DNA of 64,000 nt from Sipunculus nudus (GCA_026874595.1 CM049318.1:10280241-10344240); one strand, 5' to 3'; shown: positions 47,725 to 60,116, numbered from the stretch's first letter. Translations and numbers: made by a program. Notes: generated by a model not told the origin, from the letters alone.

Positions 47725-48381
47725 TAATAATAATAAATAAGAAATAATAATAACATAAATAATAATTATATTAATAATATCAAAACTACTGAAAAGGACA
47801 ATTAGCAAATTTATATATCTTTAATCTTTTCCAGTGATAATCAGTTTTACTTTATTTTAATTTTAATTAATTTATATTCTTATCATATGTCGCAAATTTT
47901 TTACCACAACTGAAAAATAAAAACTTACACAACGCAATGGCTTTCTTTTTCAAATGAACATAAATCGTTGCATTTATCGTCTGCTACACCTAAGCAATAA
48001 TTCAAATGATCACAATAATACGTCAAAGGAAACCATTTCCACTGCATGACACTTATTTTTGCAAATTTGTTCAATAATCGTAAGATCATGATATACATAT
48101 ACAAATTTAAATCTATGTGGCACTATTGTGTTTAAGAAATAAGACTGAATTAACAGTTGAGTAATCTTTTTTATAAGGTACTTTTAATTTTTAAGAGAGA
48201 CCGCACCATTTAGTGTATATTAATGCAAGTTAAAGGCTACTCTTTTATAAACCATGGAAGTTTTTTTTTCGCTTAAACTGAACATAATTTCAAGTTGTAT
48301 AAGCTATATGGAAGACAGTTATGCTTAGATGTTTACTACTTTATCATTTCTTTCCTTCTATCTTATATATATTTACAAACG
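46906..48381. other. No gene recognised; (AAT)n tract
   Basis: Contains an (AAT)n microsatellite at about 47652-47745 and otherwise AT-rich sequence, part of which is the 3' flank of the minus-strand gene ending at 48382. Confidence 0.5.
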
Positions 48382-48817
48382 TCATCTCTGATAGAACCAA
48401 ATATGAATTGTTGCAGTAATTAGGCCTTTGCCTTTTGTTTCAATGGTTGAAGTGTAGCCTAAATTATCCGGATAATTAAAGTTATTGTAGGGGCATGGCA
48501 GAGTACACGTAACGTCTTCTATTGTGATACTGATTAAAGAGAGAGTGATACTATCATATAGGTAAACTGTGCTGACTATATTGCTGGCAGTCAGGCTGGG
48601 CTGTGCTTCTTGCCTTACGTCCCAGTGCGCATGTATGCGCCAGTTGGGGGGCTTTGTTTGCAAACATCGAATGTGTCTATAGTGCTCGTATTTAGTTTTA
48701 AACATCTGCTCAACATTGTTTGGTAAATGAAAAGGGAAAATATTCACGTTACACTCGGCACAAGCTTGATCTGAGCAAAGCATAATGGGTCCTACGGCTT
48801 TTACTTTATCTTTCAAA
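48382..48817 (-). CDS. Unknown Cys-rich protein, terminal exon
   Basis: A strong acceptor TCTTTTTCTTTCAG|T opens a 144-codon frame to TGA. It starts LKDKVKAVGPIMLCSDQACA and continues with ECNVNIFPFHLPNN, YEHYRHIRCLQTKPPNWRIH, VYLYDSITLSLISITIEDV, TCTLPCPYNNFNYPD and a Gly/Thr-rich end. Six Cys, no membrane helix in this exon, and alternating hydrophobic stretches suggest a secreted beta-rich domain. I do not recognise the family. The acceptor needs two bases from the previous exon, which 50409-50516 supplies (TG|T, a Cys codon). Confidence 0.6.
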
Positions 48818-50408
48818 CTGAAAGAAAAAGATTTTGTTTGATAACCCTTAACATATTTTAAAGCACAACCATTCGAATTCTTTTTTACATTTCAATATAA
48901 TAATAAATAAAGGGACGTCTGTTCATCCTCTGTCCCTTGCTCCACCGTTTTTATATCACCCTATTTAGAATAAACAAAATTGATCACTCCAGTCCGCGTC
49001 ATGATTTTCGTAAGTCGCCATTCTATTTTATTGTTAGCAGAAGTGTTCAATGTTGCAAGGATAACTCAGTAAACAAAATAGTCTATATGTTCTTTATAGG
49101 GAAAGTATTTTGTAAAGTTGTTGTGCGGAAATGAGTGTTTCGTTTTTATAATGGAAGGAAAGTAGACATTCTCGATTTTATTTATGCCATCTGACCGTGA
49201 AAAGCGAATGTTGGTATCTCAGCGGATTTATCTCCATTGAAGGTCAATTTTAAAATTTAGCGAGGGTGTCCCTCCTGAAAGTGTGGACAGAATCCGTATA
49301 AGCCCAAATTCAAGAATAGCCTTTGCCATATTTGGTTTTTAACCGTGTTGTTGATATGGTGAGCTTAATATTTTTTTTTTTAATTTTCTAATTCATTTAT
49401 CTCAGATGTCCCCAACAAATGGCATAACATAAGGTCAAATCTGTAGTTGAATATGTGATATTAATATTTTTACAGAGATGATGATTCCAATGAGGCTATA
49501 TATACCCGTGAACCCTAAAGTAGTATCCTGGATTCCTCATTGTATTGTAACAACCGACAAATATTGAAATAAAAGGGGCTAATGTAGCATCCACTTGTCA
49601 ACTTGAATACAAAATGCCAATATTGTGATAACAGCCATGAAATGTATTGAAAAATTGTCAGCATTGTAATTATCTCACCAGACTTATTTCGTAATAAAAA
49701 GGCCAGTTTAAAAACGTCCAATTATCTTATAACAATTTCAATTTTTTTAAGCTCACGAATATATCCGGTATGTTTCGAAAATGAGAGCCTTTTCGAGTTA
49801 TTGGCATTGATTCTTTGCGACTTAACTATTTTTGTGTGCCGGCCATGCATGGTTGAACTTTGTTCCAAAACTGATTCGTTATTTATTCTGTATTCGAAGT
49901 CAGTTGTAAAAGGAACTTATTAGAATTGTCTTAGAACCATTTAAAGTGTATTTAGAGTATTTAGATTGATTACTTTTTCCGGTCCATAAATATGAAAAAT
50001 AAAACAAAAAAAAAACAAAAAACAAAAACGCCCGAATTTGAGTTAATTATCCCATTTCTGCAAGCGATAGTTGTTTAAAGTCTACTGGCATTGCCGGTAT
50101 ACATTTGTTCATCTGGGCCGGGATGTTGATTTCCCACTTTTTATAAGTACTTTATCCGCCCCTGATTTTCTGTTGTGCCCATCGTATATATTATACTTCC
50201 GGTTTGAAGGGTACAGAGATATATTTAATGTCGAACTGTTTTATTGCAGACAGAGAATGGACATATTCATAAATCATTTAATGTTTTACATGGGGTAAAA
50301 ATAAATTTTCCTTACTTCTTCAAACATGCAAATCGCTTTTACTATAGTTCATGTAAGGTGACAGTATAGAAATACATACCAATATGTAAGCTTAAAATGT
50401 ATACGTAC
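48818..50408. other. Presumed intron, nothing recognised
   Basis: Lies between the two exons of the Cys-rich gene model. No other exon or repeat was identified. Confidence 0.4.
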
Positions 50409-50516
50409 CATTTTGTCTGAGACACCCAAACATCACATCCATTGTATCGCCCTGACAACGTGTGCTCAAGAAGAAAGCAAACATGCGATGTTTGCATACA
50501 ATGCACTGCTTCAAAC
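50409..50516 (-). CDS. Unknown Cys-rich protein, internal exon
   Basis: A 108-bp exon, acceptor TTTGCATTCCAG|G and donor AAAATG|GTACGT. Reads FEAVHCMQTSHVCFLLEHTL, then SGRYNGCDVWVSQTK, with the last two bases (TG) completing a Cys codon with the next exon. Four Cys in about 35 residues suggests a disulfide-bonded extracellular module. It needs an upstream exon ending with two bases of a codon, which I did not find. Confidence 0.45.
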
Positions 50517-51441
50517 CTGGAATGCAAATATGAAGCGACGCGCAATGACGTGTCAGGCGTTTGTATCGCCTGGGGCGGTCATAAAATGTTCCGCCCCTCT
50601 GAAAAAAAAATATATCCTAAACACATAAAAATAGTTTAATATTCGTAGTTATAGATGTTTTATAGATAAAAAATTATATTATGTTATTCACTAGAAGAAC
50701 ATCCCCCCCCCCCCCCGAAAAGAAAACTGAAAGATCTCTCCAACCGTATTCAAACAAGGACTTTATTACGTACAAAAAACGATAATCGGTAACTAGAAAA
50801 AAATACCATTGTATTGTTGATTACACATATAATGTGGTTCCGTAAGTTTTCGTGGACACACGATTTGTGATTTACTTGTTAAGACCGTATTTAGTGATTA
50901 ACATATTATTGAATTCAGAAAGTGAACACAAATAAACATCTTGTCACTTATATATACACCTAATACAGCTCTTTGATGGTTGTACAGGAAGTAAGGCATA
51001 TAATTCCAATTTACTCTATATAAGCTGTTACAGTAGGCTATATCATGAGTTATATATATGCATTGCATTTGAGTTTTTTTAGATAAAAAGTTTAAAATAT
51101 TTGGATAGATGTTGACAGACAAATTTTTGATTTATTGTATTATTCTTAAAACTTAAAAAAAATCATACTTTATTTCAAGTCTTATTTTAGAACTAATAAT
51201 TATTAAGTAATCAATAAATTGTCCTATTAGATTCCATATAAAATACCAATTTAGCTGGCATATCATTGTTGTTCATCTGAAGCTGTTTCACGAAGAAGCA
51301 GATAACAGGTAGACTGGATCGGCTGCACCATTAATGATATTGCAGAACAGACAAATATATTTTTATTTCAGTTTTGAACTGATACTTGATATGTATATTG
51401 AACGCGTGGCACAGCGTTTACACTAGATATAGTTAACTTAC
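50517..51441. other. No gene recognised
   Basis: AT-rich sequence with a C-run at about 50702-50716. The word GTATCGCC repeats at about 50445 and 50562. Confidence 0.4.
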
Positions 51442-51492
51442 AATCACATCTGTCATCATACAATTCCTCACACACAGGTCTGGGGACATTCA
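51442..51492 (-). CDS. Candidate small Cys exon
   Basis: A 51-bp frame between acceptor CATGTATTTAAAG and strong donor GATT|GTAAGT, reading NVPRPVCEELYDDRCD. It is phase 1-1, like the lectin-gene exons, and does not fit the phase-2 need of the 50409-50516 exon. It may belong to a further gene, or be chance. Confidence 0.25.
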
Positions 51493-52209
51493 CTTTAAAT
51501 ACATGGTTAAGTCATATTAGAGCACCCGTGGTACATACAAACAGTGGCAGGAATTCAGGTGGTTGTAGTGATGATCAGGATATAGTGCGACACTGTATTT
51601 TATCGTGACTATTGTATGAACATTAGGAAATAGGCAAGAGGCATACTGGTGGTTTCACGTCTTTTAAATATGTTGGTTTCATAATGAATTCATGCAGAGG
51701 TAGACAATGGTAAAACATAACAAGGAAATATAAAAAAAACAGGGAAAGCGATTTCATTTTTATTTATTGATTTTTTAAGTCACCAAAAATGTCACCTCCC
51801 TATAAAGGTGCTCCTCGGGGCTGACCGCCCCTGCCATCCCCCACTTGGAGTATGAATCTACTGAAACAGAAACCTGCTGACCACAAAATTAGTAATCACT
51901 TTAATCAGGTTGATATTTTCCATGTAAATTCGGCCCTTCTTTAAAAATCAACCACAGTACAACATTTATAACATAATAAACTTATATCTCGGTATATGTG
52001 GCCTGTGCTAATGTGTATTTACCTAGTTAGTAGATAAGAGACATTATAATTGTTAAACACAGGATGTTTGAGATACTTGAGATGCAAGTCCGACAAGACC
52101 ATGCAAGTGCATGTGTAACACCTGTCCAGACAAAGCATAAACATTCACATAACCGGGAAAGTCTATTTTGCCGCTTTGTTGATGAGCGGGATAGAGACCA
52201 TTTCGACGA
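51493..52209. other. No gene recognised
   Basis: No coherent coding, RNA or repeat signal seen. Confidence 0.4.
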
Positions 52210-52382
52210 ATCAAGAACCCGCCCCCCCCCCCTTTCAGCCGCAACAACCTTTTTAAAGGGTTTTAGACCGATTGTTGCGTCCTGGACCTCCTTTGTCGGG
52301 ACCGGGGAACCTTCTTTTAGGTTTTCTCATTTGTCCTCCAGGGGTGGACCTCTCCTTTTCCTCAATTCTGAATCCGCCCCTG
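52210..52382. mobile_element. MITE with GGGGCGGATTC termini, copy 2
   Basis: Inverted relative to 16463-16681. Matching blocks are TTTTAAAGGGTTTTAGAC, GCGTCCTGGACC, GGGACC.GGG.ACCTT.TTTTAGG.TTT, GTCCTCC.GGGGTGGACC and the end GAATCCGCCCCTG. The left terminus is degraded to a C-run (about 52220-52232). Confidence 0.65.
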
Positions 52383-52789
52383 AATACTATAACTACGAGA
52401 CCATGTCAGGATACACGAGTATAATACTGTTGTAAAGAATAACAATGGAGCAAGGAAAGGTATAAACAATTTTAGCCTATCAAGCATGTATATTTTCCTC
52501 TTTTTTTAAAGACACGGAGAGTGCATACGATTTCTTTCGATCCTCGATCACTCTATATAAATCTTAACTAGTATGAATACTAATACATTACTAATTATAA
52601 ATCACCAGTACATATACATGATAATGTGATGAATAGATTTATGGCAAAGTAAGCTAAATAATTGGGGAAAAGTGGATAAATATTTGTGAATTTTTTTCAA
52701 GCATCACGATTATACTTTTATCCATCCGCAATTAAAAAAAAGTATTGAGCAGTAGAAAACACACACACCCTCACCAACACACAATATAT
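52383..52789. other. No feature recognised
   Basis: AT-rich flank of the LTR, no coding sense. Confidence 0.45.
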
Positions 52790-53415
52790 ATATAAAACAA
52801 TAAAAATGTACAGTACCAGAGTTTCCGGATCCTAGGCTTTTCTGGATACCACCACTGTCACAGCTCAACAAGTCCTTTCACATCTATATTCTAGATGAAC
52901 AGTTAATGCTAATCTCCTCGATATAAGTCCAATTCAATCCCGAAATCATTCGGTTGTCATCCAAAAGTGAAGTTCTGGTAATAATCCGAAAGGCAAACTG
53001 AAGACATAATAAAATCTTTAAAAAAGTTCGAAGAATATCTATAAGTGCTGCAATTATCGGAAAGGTCCACAAACTGACTCACACTCTTCCGTGTCTGCTG
53101 GAATATTTCTCTCTCTCCCCCTCGGCTCCAAAAACACCTATTTATAACTTTTTTTGTCGGAAAATTCTAGAAATGGTAAACTCCCTAGAACAATACACAC
53201 GTTACAGGAAAAGTCTTGAAACATCTAGAACAAAGAACACTGTGTTTCTACCCTTCAGACCTCTCACGTGGACCAGGCCACCTCGCATGTCTTCCATGGC
53301 AACGAACTATGCCGGCCTAAAAGACACATGCAAGACTCTTGCGCACAACAAACCAGGGCCTGCCTAACACGAATCAGAATGTCAACAGGGCACAATAAAA
53401 GAGACACCTGTAACA
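52790..53415 (-). mobile_element. Gypsy-type 3' LTR
   Basis: On the minus strand it begins TGTTACAGGTGTCTC right after a polypurine tract and follows the pol fragment in the expected order. It has a TATA-like TTATAAATAGG (about 53136-53146), then GGAGCCGAGGGGGAGAGA, a plausible promoter and start region. It shares many ordered blocks with 14155-14805. The far end (near 52790) is not exactly placed. Confidence 0.7.
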
Positions 53416-53435
53416 CCCCCCCCCCCCTCCTGTAG
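53416..53435 (-). promoter_or_regulatory. Polypurine tract of the gypsy element
   Basis: Minus strand: AGGAGG running into a run of about 12 G directly before the LTR start TGTTAC. In LTR retrotransposons this tract primes plus-strand DNA synthesis. The G-run may have expanded after insertion. Confidence 0.65.
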
Positions 53436-53544
53436 GAAAAAGTAAAGTTTTTTTTAACTTTCTTTTTGCGATCACAATCAATAATTTTTTACAATATTTC
53501 AAAATCATCTTACTTACAACATCACATAAACATCTCATTTCATA

Positions 53545-54300
53545 AATATCTCGATAAGGAATCAGCAAGTACATTGAATTTCCCTTGAATGTGACTGATT
53601 TCAAGATTGTAATCCTGTAAAAACAAACTCCATCTCAACAACATTTGATTTTTACACTTTAACTTGTTAATGAACGTGAGGCTTGACTGATGAAGTAACA
53701 TAAACTTCAAAATGTTGCAATGCAAAAATCAAAGCCAAACGTTCTTTTTCAATAGTTCTATGCCTTCACTGCCTTTTTTAACAACACAGCAGCAGTATCA
53801 CTAGCATCTACAGCTAACTTAAAAGGTACAGAAAGGTCTGGATCTGCTAAATTGGTGAACTTTGCAGAATTGCTTTCAAATTCTAGATGCATTTTCACAC
53901 TGAATATTCCATACAAACTATTGTTTCCTCTTTTACTAATTAGTCAAAGGTTCAGCTACAGCAGAAACATTTAGACAAAACTTCCTATAGTATCCAACCA
54001 TACCAAGAAAACGCATTTTTTGCTTTTTGTTTTCTGGTCTAGGAAATGTAGAAATAGCACTTATTTTAGCATCAACAGGATTTACTTGACCATGCCCTAC
54101 AATATGACCCAGAAATGTAACTTGTGCATGACAAAACTCAAAATTGACTAAGTTGACGGTCAGACATGCCAGACATAAATCTAGCAATAGATAAATAGCA
54201 AAAAGTTTCGGGCTGATACGGTAAGAAACTCTGAGGATAACATACAATCCGTAGGTATTGGTCACGCTGCATTCGTTCTAGAACTCCCTCCATTAAACCA
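53545..54300 (-). pseudogene. Ty3/gypsy pol relic: RT thumb and RNase H
   Basis: Minus strand: CHAQVTFLGHIVGHGQVNPV and KISAISTFPRPENKKQKMRF with LGMVGYYRKFCLN (RT thumb and connection), then after a decayed stretch RRWSLFLQDYNLEISHIQGK followed by FNVLADSLSRYL (end of RNase H). Only ~130 bp separate this from the polypurine tract, so the integrase is deleted. Frameshifts and stops are frequent. It belongs to a lineage different from the 20-25 kb relic. Confidence 0.85.
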
Positions 54301-57300
54301 CTGCTTTCTCCAGCACTGCGAGCAGATTAATGCAGGTGTCTATCTTGGCCAGATACCCAAATATCTATCCTGGTTGTGTTATCCAGCAAACCGTGCTGCA
54401 GAAGGCCGTGGTTACGGTCTATAACTAATGTATCCTGACCACCGCCCAGGGAGTGTAAGGATAACAAGGATGTTTACAGGTCCATGGGGATGTAAAGAAA
54501 CCAAGTTAACACTTTTCCCCTTAATCATCTTGTTCTATGCATACACAAGACATTAAACAAATTAAGCAAACATATCCGTGATATGCCACTTGGATAAATA
54601 CCCGGTAATTTATCAATCTTTTTTTTCTGATACATATACAAACATGTATGTTATATGCCCAGGCAAGTCGACGTACAGCCTCTATACAGTGTAATCCTTA
54701 GCAGGCTTTATAATTTCCTTCTTTTGTCATTTCTTTATACCAGTATTAATATATTCAAACGAAAGATATCATAAATTCTTTAGGCTGCGAGATAAAACGT
54801 TCCTGTCATTATATCCCTCATCATGGGTGAGCAGTACAAACAAGCCGTGGGTCACCTGTCTAAGTTTTCTTCGGGTTCTTTTGGGTTTATTATGACACGG
54901 CTGTTATATTTGCAATTGTGCTTTAAAAGCACGAGTCTGACTCGGTATGATCAACTGCAAAACACATTCCCTTAGATGTGTTGAGGAAATGGTTTGTTTG
55001 CATAGGATATTTTTTATTGACATATACTAGGTGACATATACTGAGCCTACTTTTTATAACCTTCCTTCTTAACGAGAGTCCGTGATTGATGCTTTCATTG
55101 TGATGAACCCGCCTGGGCCTATACTTCATTAAACATTCTTCACGCTGCACGATATAAAAATTATGATGTCATTTCCGTTGTTCAGCATACTACACTGCTG
55201 CTGTCTCTCTGTGTCATCACCGAGCGCCCCCATATATTTTCAGAATGCTGATATGTTTGCATGAGGGGATTAACATGAACTTTATTAGAGAAACTCTTGA
55301 ATCTGAATATGATACCTTTGTATTTTCTGAGAGGAAAGCATGCCTGACCCGACGAAAACAACAACATTTAGTAAACATAAAAACAACAAGAATACCGAGA
55401 ACTGTTACACTCAGTGTGTATGTTCGCTATTCTTCGATGGTCGGCCAAAATACAAGCTGGAATAACTTAATTCGAAGGCCTAGGGTTTTCCTGACTTTAC
55501 GGCAGTACAATATGTTTACATACCAGACTGTCACGTGTTACTTACCAGCGCTGTGTCCCCTTACAAGATATATCACATACGGCAGTTTGCCACAGCCCCT
55601 TTTTATTTTCATATGTTAGGACTGTTTCGTCGCCGCTCCCTAATAGGTTGAAACAATTAGTTACTTTAAGAAAGGAAACTGATTACAAAATAGTTTCTGA
55701 AGTTCTTACATAAAAAAATAAATAATAATGAGAAAAAAAATAAACAAAATAATAAATTTTATGATGAAAGTCATAAAATTATATCTATTAGATAAATTTT
55801 CGTTTATTTTGCCCAAAGGTATACAATAAAGAAGTCTGCATGGCGCCACCGTGTGTCAGTGTAAGAGATATTAGCACACTCTCCACAAGGATCTTGTAAG
55901 GTAATGGAAAGGAAAACCCAATTGCTCTCAGCCCTGCGTTAGTGTTTAGAATATGGTGCCAATGTATAACGTATCACTATCACTATCACTCACTTAATGC
56001 TTAATATAGAGCTTATAAGGCAGTCATGCTTTTATAATGCTTTTTGCTTTTTGTCAAACATTCAATAATAATAAATCATCTAATCGTGTAGGTGTTACTG
56101 GATGTCGTGTATGTTTAAACATAATTATAGTAGCCATGGAAGGGGTCAGTTGGTCAGTGTTGGCTAAGGTGCAACACTCGACTCGTTTCTATGGAGGACT
56201 ATTAGCAAAACAAAATCATACTCGAATATCTTTATAGTCTAAAATCCCTATTATCAAAACTGAATAAAAGAAACGAACTCGAGAACACAAACGGAAAACA
56301 AACTCTCAAGAGGACGACTCCACTGGTTAGGGTTTATGGGTTCATGTGTTTATGAGGTTCTAAACCCGACAACGAATCGGGGTCCTGGATACGCCGGCTG
56401 CGTAGGTATAGGTGTAGCCGTGACAACTCGACTCGTTGGGCAATGATAATTTGGCTGGTAATCCTATTTGAGTCGTGATACAAGCAATATCGAGGAATGT
56501 ATCGCAGTGGCTTCTATCATGTTGCATTCTTTCTGTGGTAAAACCACCAATAATCTTATTTCAGAATCCACAACTGTGATACGATCACAGTTGTGGGAAT
56601 GATGTGTACATTCAGGCCTTGTAGTGGTGTTATGGTAGAAGGCACAAAAAACTCTAAAAGTGCTAAATACACACATTAAAATAATCCGGTCCTGTCTTTG
56701 GCAGTAAATGAGTCTTTCTTGCAACATTACCTCGTTCTTACCTCAATATGCTAATGAAACATTGCCCCTGAAGATCCTTGTAAGCCCACCATGATTTAAA
56801 CATAAACTTTTTGAACTTGTTGTAAGCGGATGTTGATCGACTGGTTCCCTGCACGGACCCATATTTACGCCCGCTTTTTCTAGTTCAAACAGCGATAACA
56901 TCAGAGCGGGGCCCCGGTCTAAATCCCCCGGTCTAAAGGACTGTGGGACTTTCCATATAACATGGAGGTTTCTTCTCTATGTATACATAAGTATTACATA
57001 AATCATGCTACGACCTTTCAGAAGTTTCATACAGCATCAAAGGACAACGAAAAGGTAATTATTTTATGTTGACACTGGATAAAAAGTCACTTTTACGATT
57101 CCAAAAGGGTCTCCTATTTGGAACCTTACGAGGCGTTTTCATAAGGTCGATCAATCAAGACGTTGATGGAGAGAAGCAGAGAAAATCGGAATAAAGCATC
57201 TTGAGATGAGACAACCAATAATCCTAACATTACGCTACGGATGATTATTTCACACAAGGGAATACATGTGAACTCACAACCCAAACTGAACCCCGTCTCT

Positions 57301-57560
57301 ATGGAACGAGTCATTTCCTGTATCGCCTGCAAGTTGCCTGCGTCCTGTAACCCGTGCGAGCCATGATTGTGTTCATGCGGTCATAACTTCAACAAACTTG
57401 CCGAGGGGTTTACCAGTGTGCTTAATATTATGACGTAGAGTCAAAATGTATAGTGCATCAATCATTTGTTTCTATATTTAACGAATGGTAATGCATAATT
57501 CCTGTAGCGGTTCTATTTGGGGTCCAGTATAAGTTATATGAGGAGTATATCAAGAAATAT
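54301..57560. other. Gene-poor interval
   Basis: No supported gene. A 124-codon plus-strand frame at 55245-55619 lacks domain, splice or repeat support. A perfect hairpin is at 56568-56596. Around 56920-56945 the word CCGGTCTAAA occurs twice in tandem. Confidence 0.4.
56568..56596. repeat. Perfect 13-bp inverted repeat, 3-base loop
   Basis: CCACAACTGTGAT, loop ACG, ATCACAGTTGTGG. All 13 pairs match, so it could fold as a hairpin or serve as a dyad protein site. No element boundary is obvious. Confidence 0.8.
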
Positions 57561-57565
57561 ATTTA

Positions 57566-57581
57566 TCTATCTATCTATCTA

Positions 57582-57639
<58 letters not shown>

Positions 57640-57660
57640 CATATATATATATATCTTTAT
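57566..57660. repeat. (CTAT)n(TA)n microsatellite
   Basis: About five TCTA/CTAT units followed by interrupted (TA)n. Further short TA tracts run to about 57710. Confidence 0.95.
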
Positions 57661-57729
57661 ATATACTTTTTGTTTGTTATATATATGTTATATATATATA
57701 CATATATTAATAAATGTTTTTATACTTGG

Positions 57730-58689
57730 TGAATATGATTGGACAATGATATCTTGATACCAAATTCTGAAATTCACGGTATATCGAGATGCAAGGTAGT
57801 TTTACTTGAAGGTCCTATCTTCACCTCTGTTTTTGCCCTGCATTATAATAACAATCATGTAAAACACCCTGCTTTTCTGATCGTAGTATAAGCTATCATA
57901 TTTGCAGTTTGAGTAGAAAAACATAAATCGAGTGCTATATAGTTGTAGAAATGCGTATTTGTATATATAATGCCTATCTTGATATGCCTTTTTCCGGCGG
58001 TTTGGCCTTTGACCAACATATATTCGTGTCTATAATATACTACATTATATACACATTACTGTATGATTACACTTATACAATATTCAAACACTGATGAATA
58101 TTCAAAACAAAGCATTAATGCTTGCCTGCCTGGTCTAATATAACTTGGACTGGTTAAAAACTCTTATTCCACAAAAAAATAGCCTCTTTGATAAAAAATA
58201 AAGTTGACAGTTGACGAGCTACTCTTCTCCTGGACTTGAGATGTGATACAAATTCTATCCAGGGTCTATGTCGTATGCATCAAACATCAAGACAGGTGAT
58301 AACAACAGCAAATTTGTCAGGTTTAAGTAATCTTGTCAGTTTTACCTATCCTGATTATTTATTGTTACAAATTGCAGGCATCTAATGTTGTACTATGCAC
58401 ACAAGCTAAAATACACAAACATGATCCATAATTATGCGAATTCCCAACTTATTTTTAATATTTACACTGGTACTTTCCAGAATGATTTTCCCAATTTGCA
58501 TATGAAGGAAATTAAATTTTATTTTTGATCTTGTGGATATCGGTGACCAGGAGGGCTTACTGGTCAAAATTTTCTTGTTTCTTAGCATTTATTCCCGGCT
58601 GAAGATGGAAAGAGATGATAAAATTTCATGTAATTTGGTCAATTTAACTTATTAAGAATATGTGACTTAAGCAGTCATAACTTGTCCTG
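57730..58689. other. No feature recognised
   Basis: AT-rich sequence without coding sense. Confidence 0.45.
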
Positions 58690-58800
58690 AAGACATCAGA
58701 GCGAAGCCTTTCAGGCAGTATTGAGGATTGAACCGTGTCCCTTCGAGGCCAAAAATAATGCCCCAGCCACTTGGCTACGTCCTAGTCAATTCACATGATC
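58690..58800 (-). mobile_element. tRNA-derived SINE head
   Basis: Minus strand: GACGTAGCCAAGTGGCTGGGG is a good A box (TRGYNNARNNG) and GGTTCAATCCTC a good B box, with about 32 bp between. A Leu/Ser-type tRNA ancestor is plausible. The 3' part fades into AT-rich flank. Confidence 0.55.
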
Positions 58801-59518
58801 AAATATTCTAACTGTAATATTGCCGAAATGCTGTTTCTTTAAGGAGTGTCTTCACTTGTGTACTAAAATCGAAAATAAACAATAAAAATTTATAGAGTTT
58901 TGTTTGAATGAAAAAAAAACTTGAAACCCAAGTCTTGATATAATGTATGACTAAATATTATAGTTAGTTCTATGGATAATGCCGAAGATTATCTGAGATT
59001 TTTTTTCCGTTGGTCTTTTAACAATCTTGGCCAAACCTGGTTCATCAAGTTAGACCAGTTACCATAGTTTCCAGATGAAATATTGGAGAAAGAGGGTTTA
59101 ATCAATAGGGATTCTAAATTACATGTAAATGTCTTATTAAGTACTGGACATTTGTTAACATGGTTTCATTTGAAGCTTTGACCATGAAAACTTAGGTCTA
59201 GATACAATGTTTGTCCAATTATCAAGGTGAGTTCTCCATATATTAAAGAAATTAGAATCTTTAACAATGGCAGTCCTAATTTGCATATTTACATTTAAAA
59301 TATGGACTAAACCGTTGTTATTTTGTATTCATTTATATTCATTTGTATTTTTTGACCACGAAAACCTAGGTTTATACAATATGTTCGACGAATTATCATG
59401 ATTAGTTCTGAAGATATCAAAGAAGTAGACTTTCCATCAATGGCGGTCCTAATTTGCATATTAAAATTTAAAATATGAACTAAACAGTTGTTAATATGCT
59501 TTCTTTTGAATCTTTGAC
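58801..59518. other. Diverged internal repeats, no gene
   Basis: Related pieces at about 59225-59330 and 59395-59510 share AATGGC.GTCCTAATTTGCATATT and AAAATATG.ACTAAAC.GTTGTTA, a low-copy tandem of roughly 180 bp. Confidence 0.5.
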
Positions 59519-60092
59519 TAATAAAGCTCTTTATCTTTTATTACCACTCAAGGGCAATCCGTATAGTGAGTAAGTCGGATGAGCGTGGGAATCTGTCACA
59601 TCAAAACTGCCTGATGATAAGATAATTCGGGTATAAATTAGTATGCGTGTGGGAACACGCACTGAAAAAGAACATCATGTTCTGAGCCATGAGGCTTCAC
59701 CGCCGACCCCTTGATAAGGTAATGTTTGCTCACCTGTCGGCGATGTTCACCTGACATCTTTAATGTGACACGGGAAGCTGTCTGTAAGTACTTAGGTCAC
59801 GCCACTATTTGTTATACCTGTGTATGTAAGCCTATCCAAAGGTAGGTATCTATCTACGCTTAGTCCTAAACTGGCCGGTTTTTCAATTGGCCGAGCTGGA
59901 AACATTTATTTAGTTTCTGATATATGACAGTTCTTCAGGATTTGGAGAAAATATAGATAATGCACCTCCTTAGTCAATGACACAATTAAGCATTTTCCTG
60001 TTTAGTGCCACCACCGTCAGTAATATTATTATAATATAGATGTAGTGTGTGTATTCTTATCTGCATGCATGGCCATTATTGCATTATGGGGA

Positions 60093-60116
60093 CCCCCCCC
60101 CCCCCCCCCCCCCCCC
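60093..60116. repeat. Poly-C run (24 bases)
   Basis: An uninterrupted run of 24 C inside copy B of the dispersed duplication. The length may be affected by sequencing error. Confidence 0.9.

Noticed and set aside
55245-55619. 124-codon plus-strand frame
   Set aside because: No domain, signal peptide, splice or duplicate support. The composition does not stand out from the flanks.
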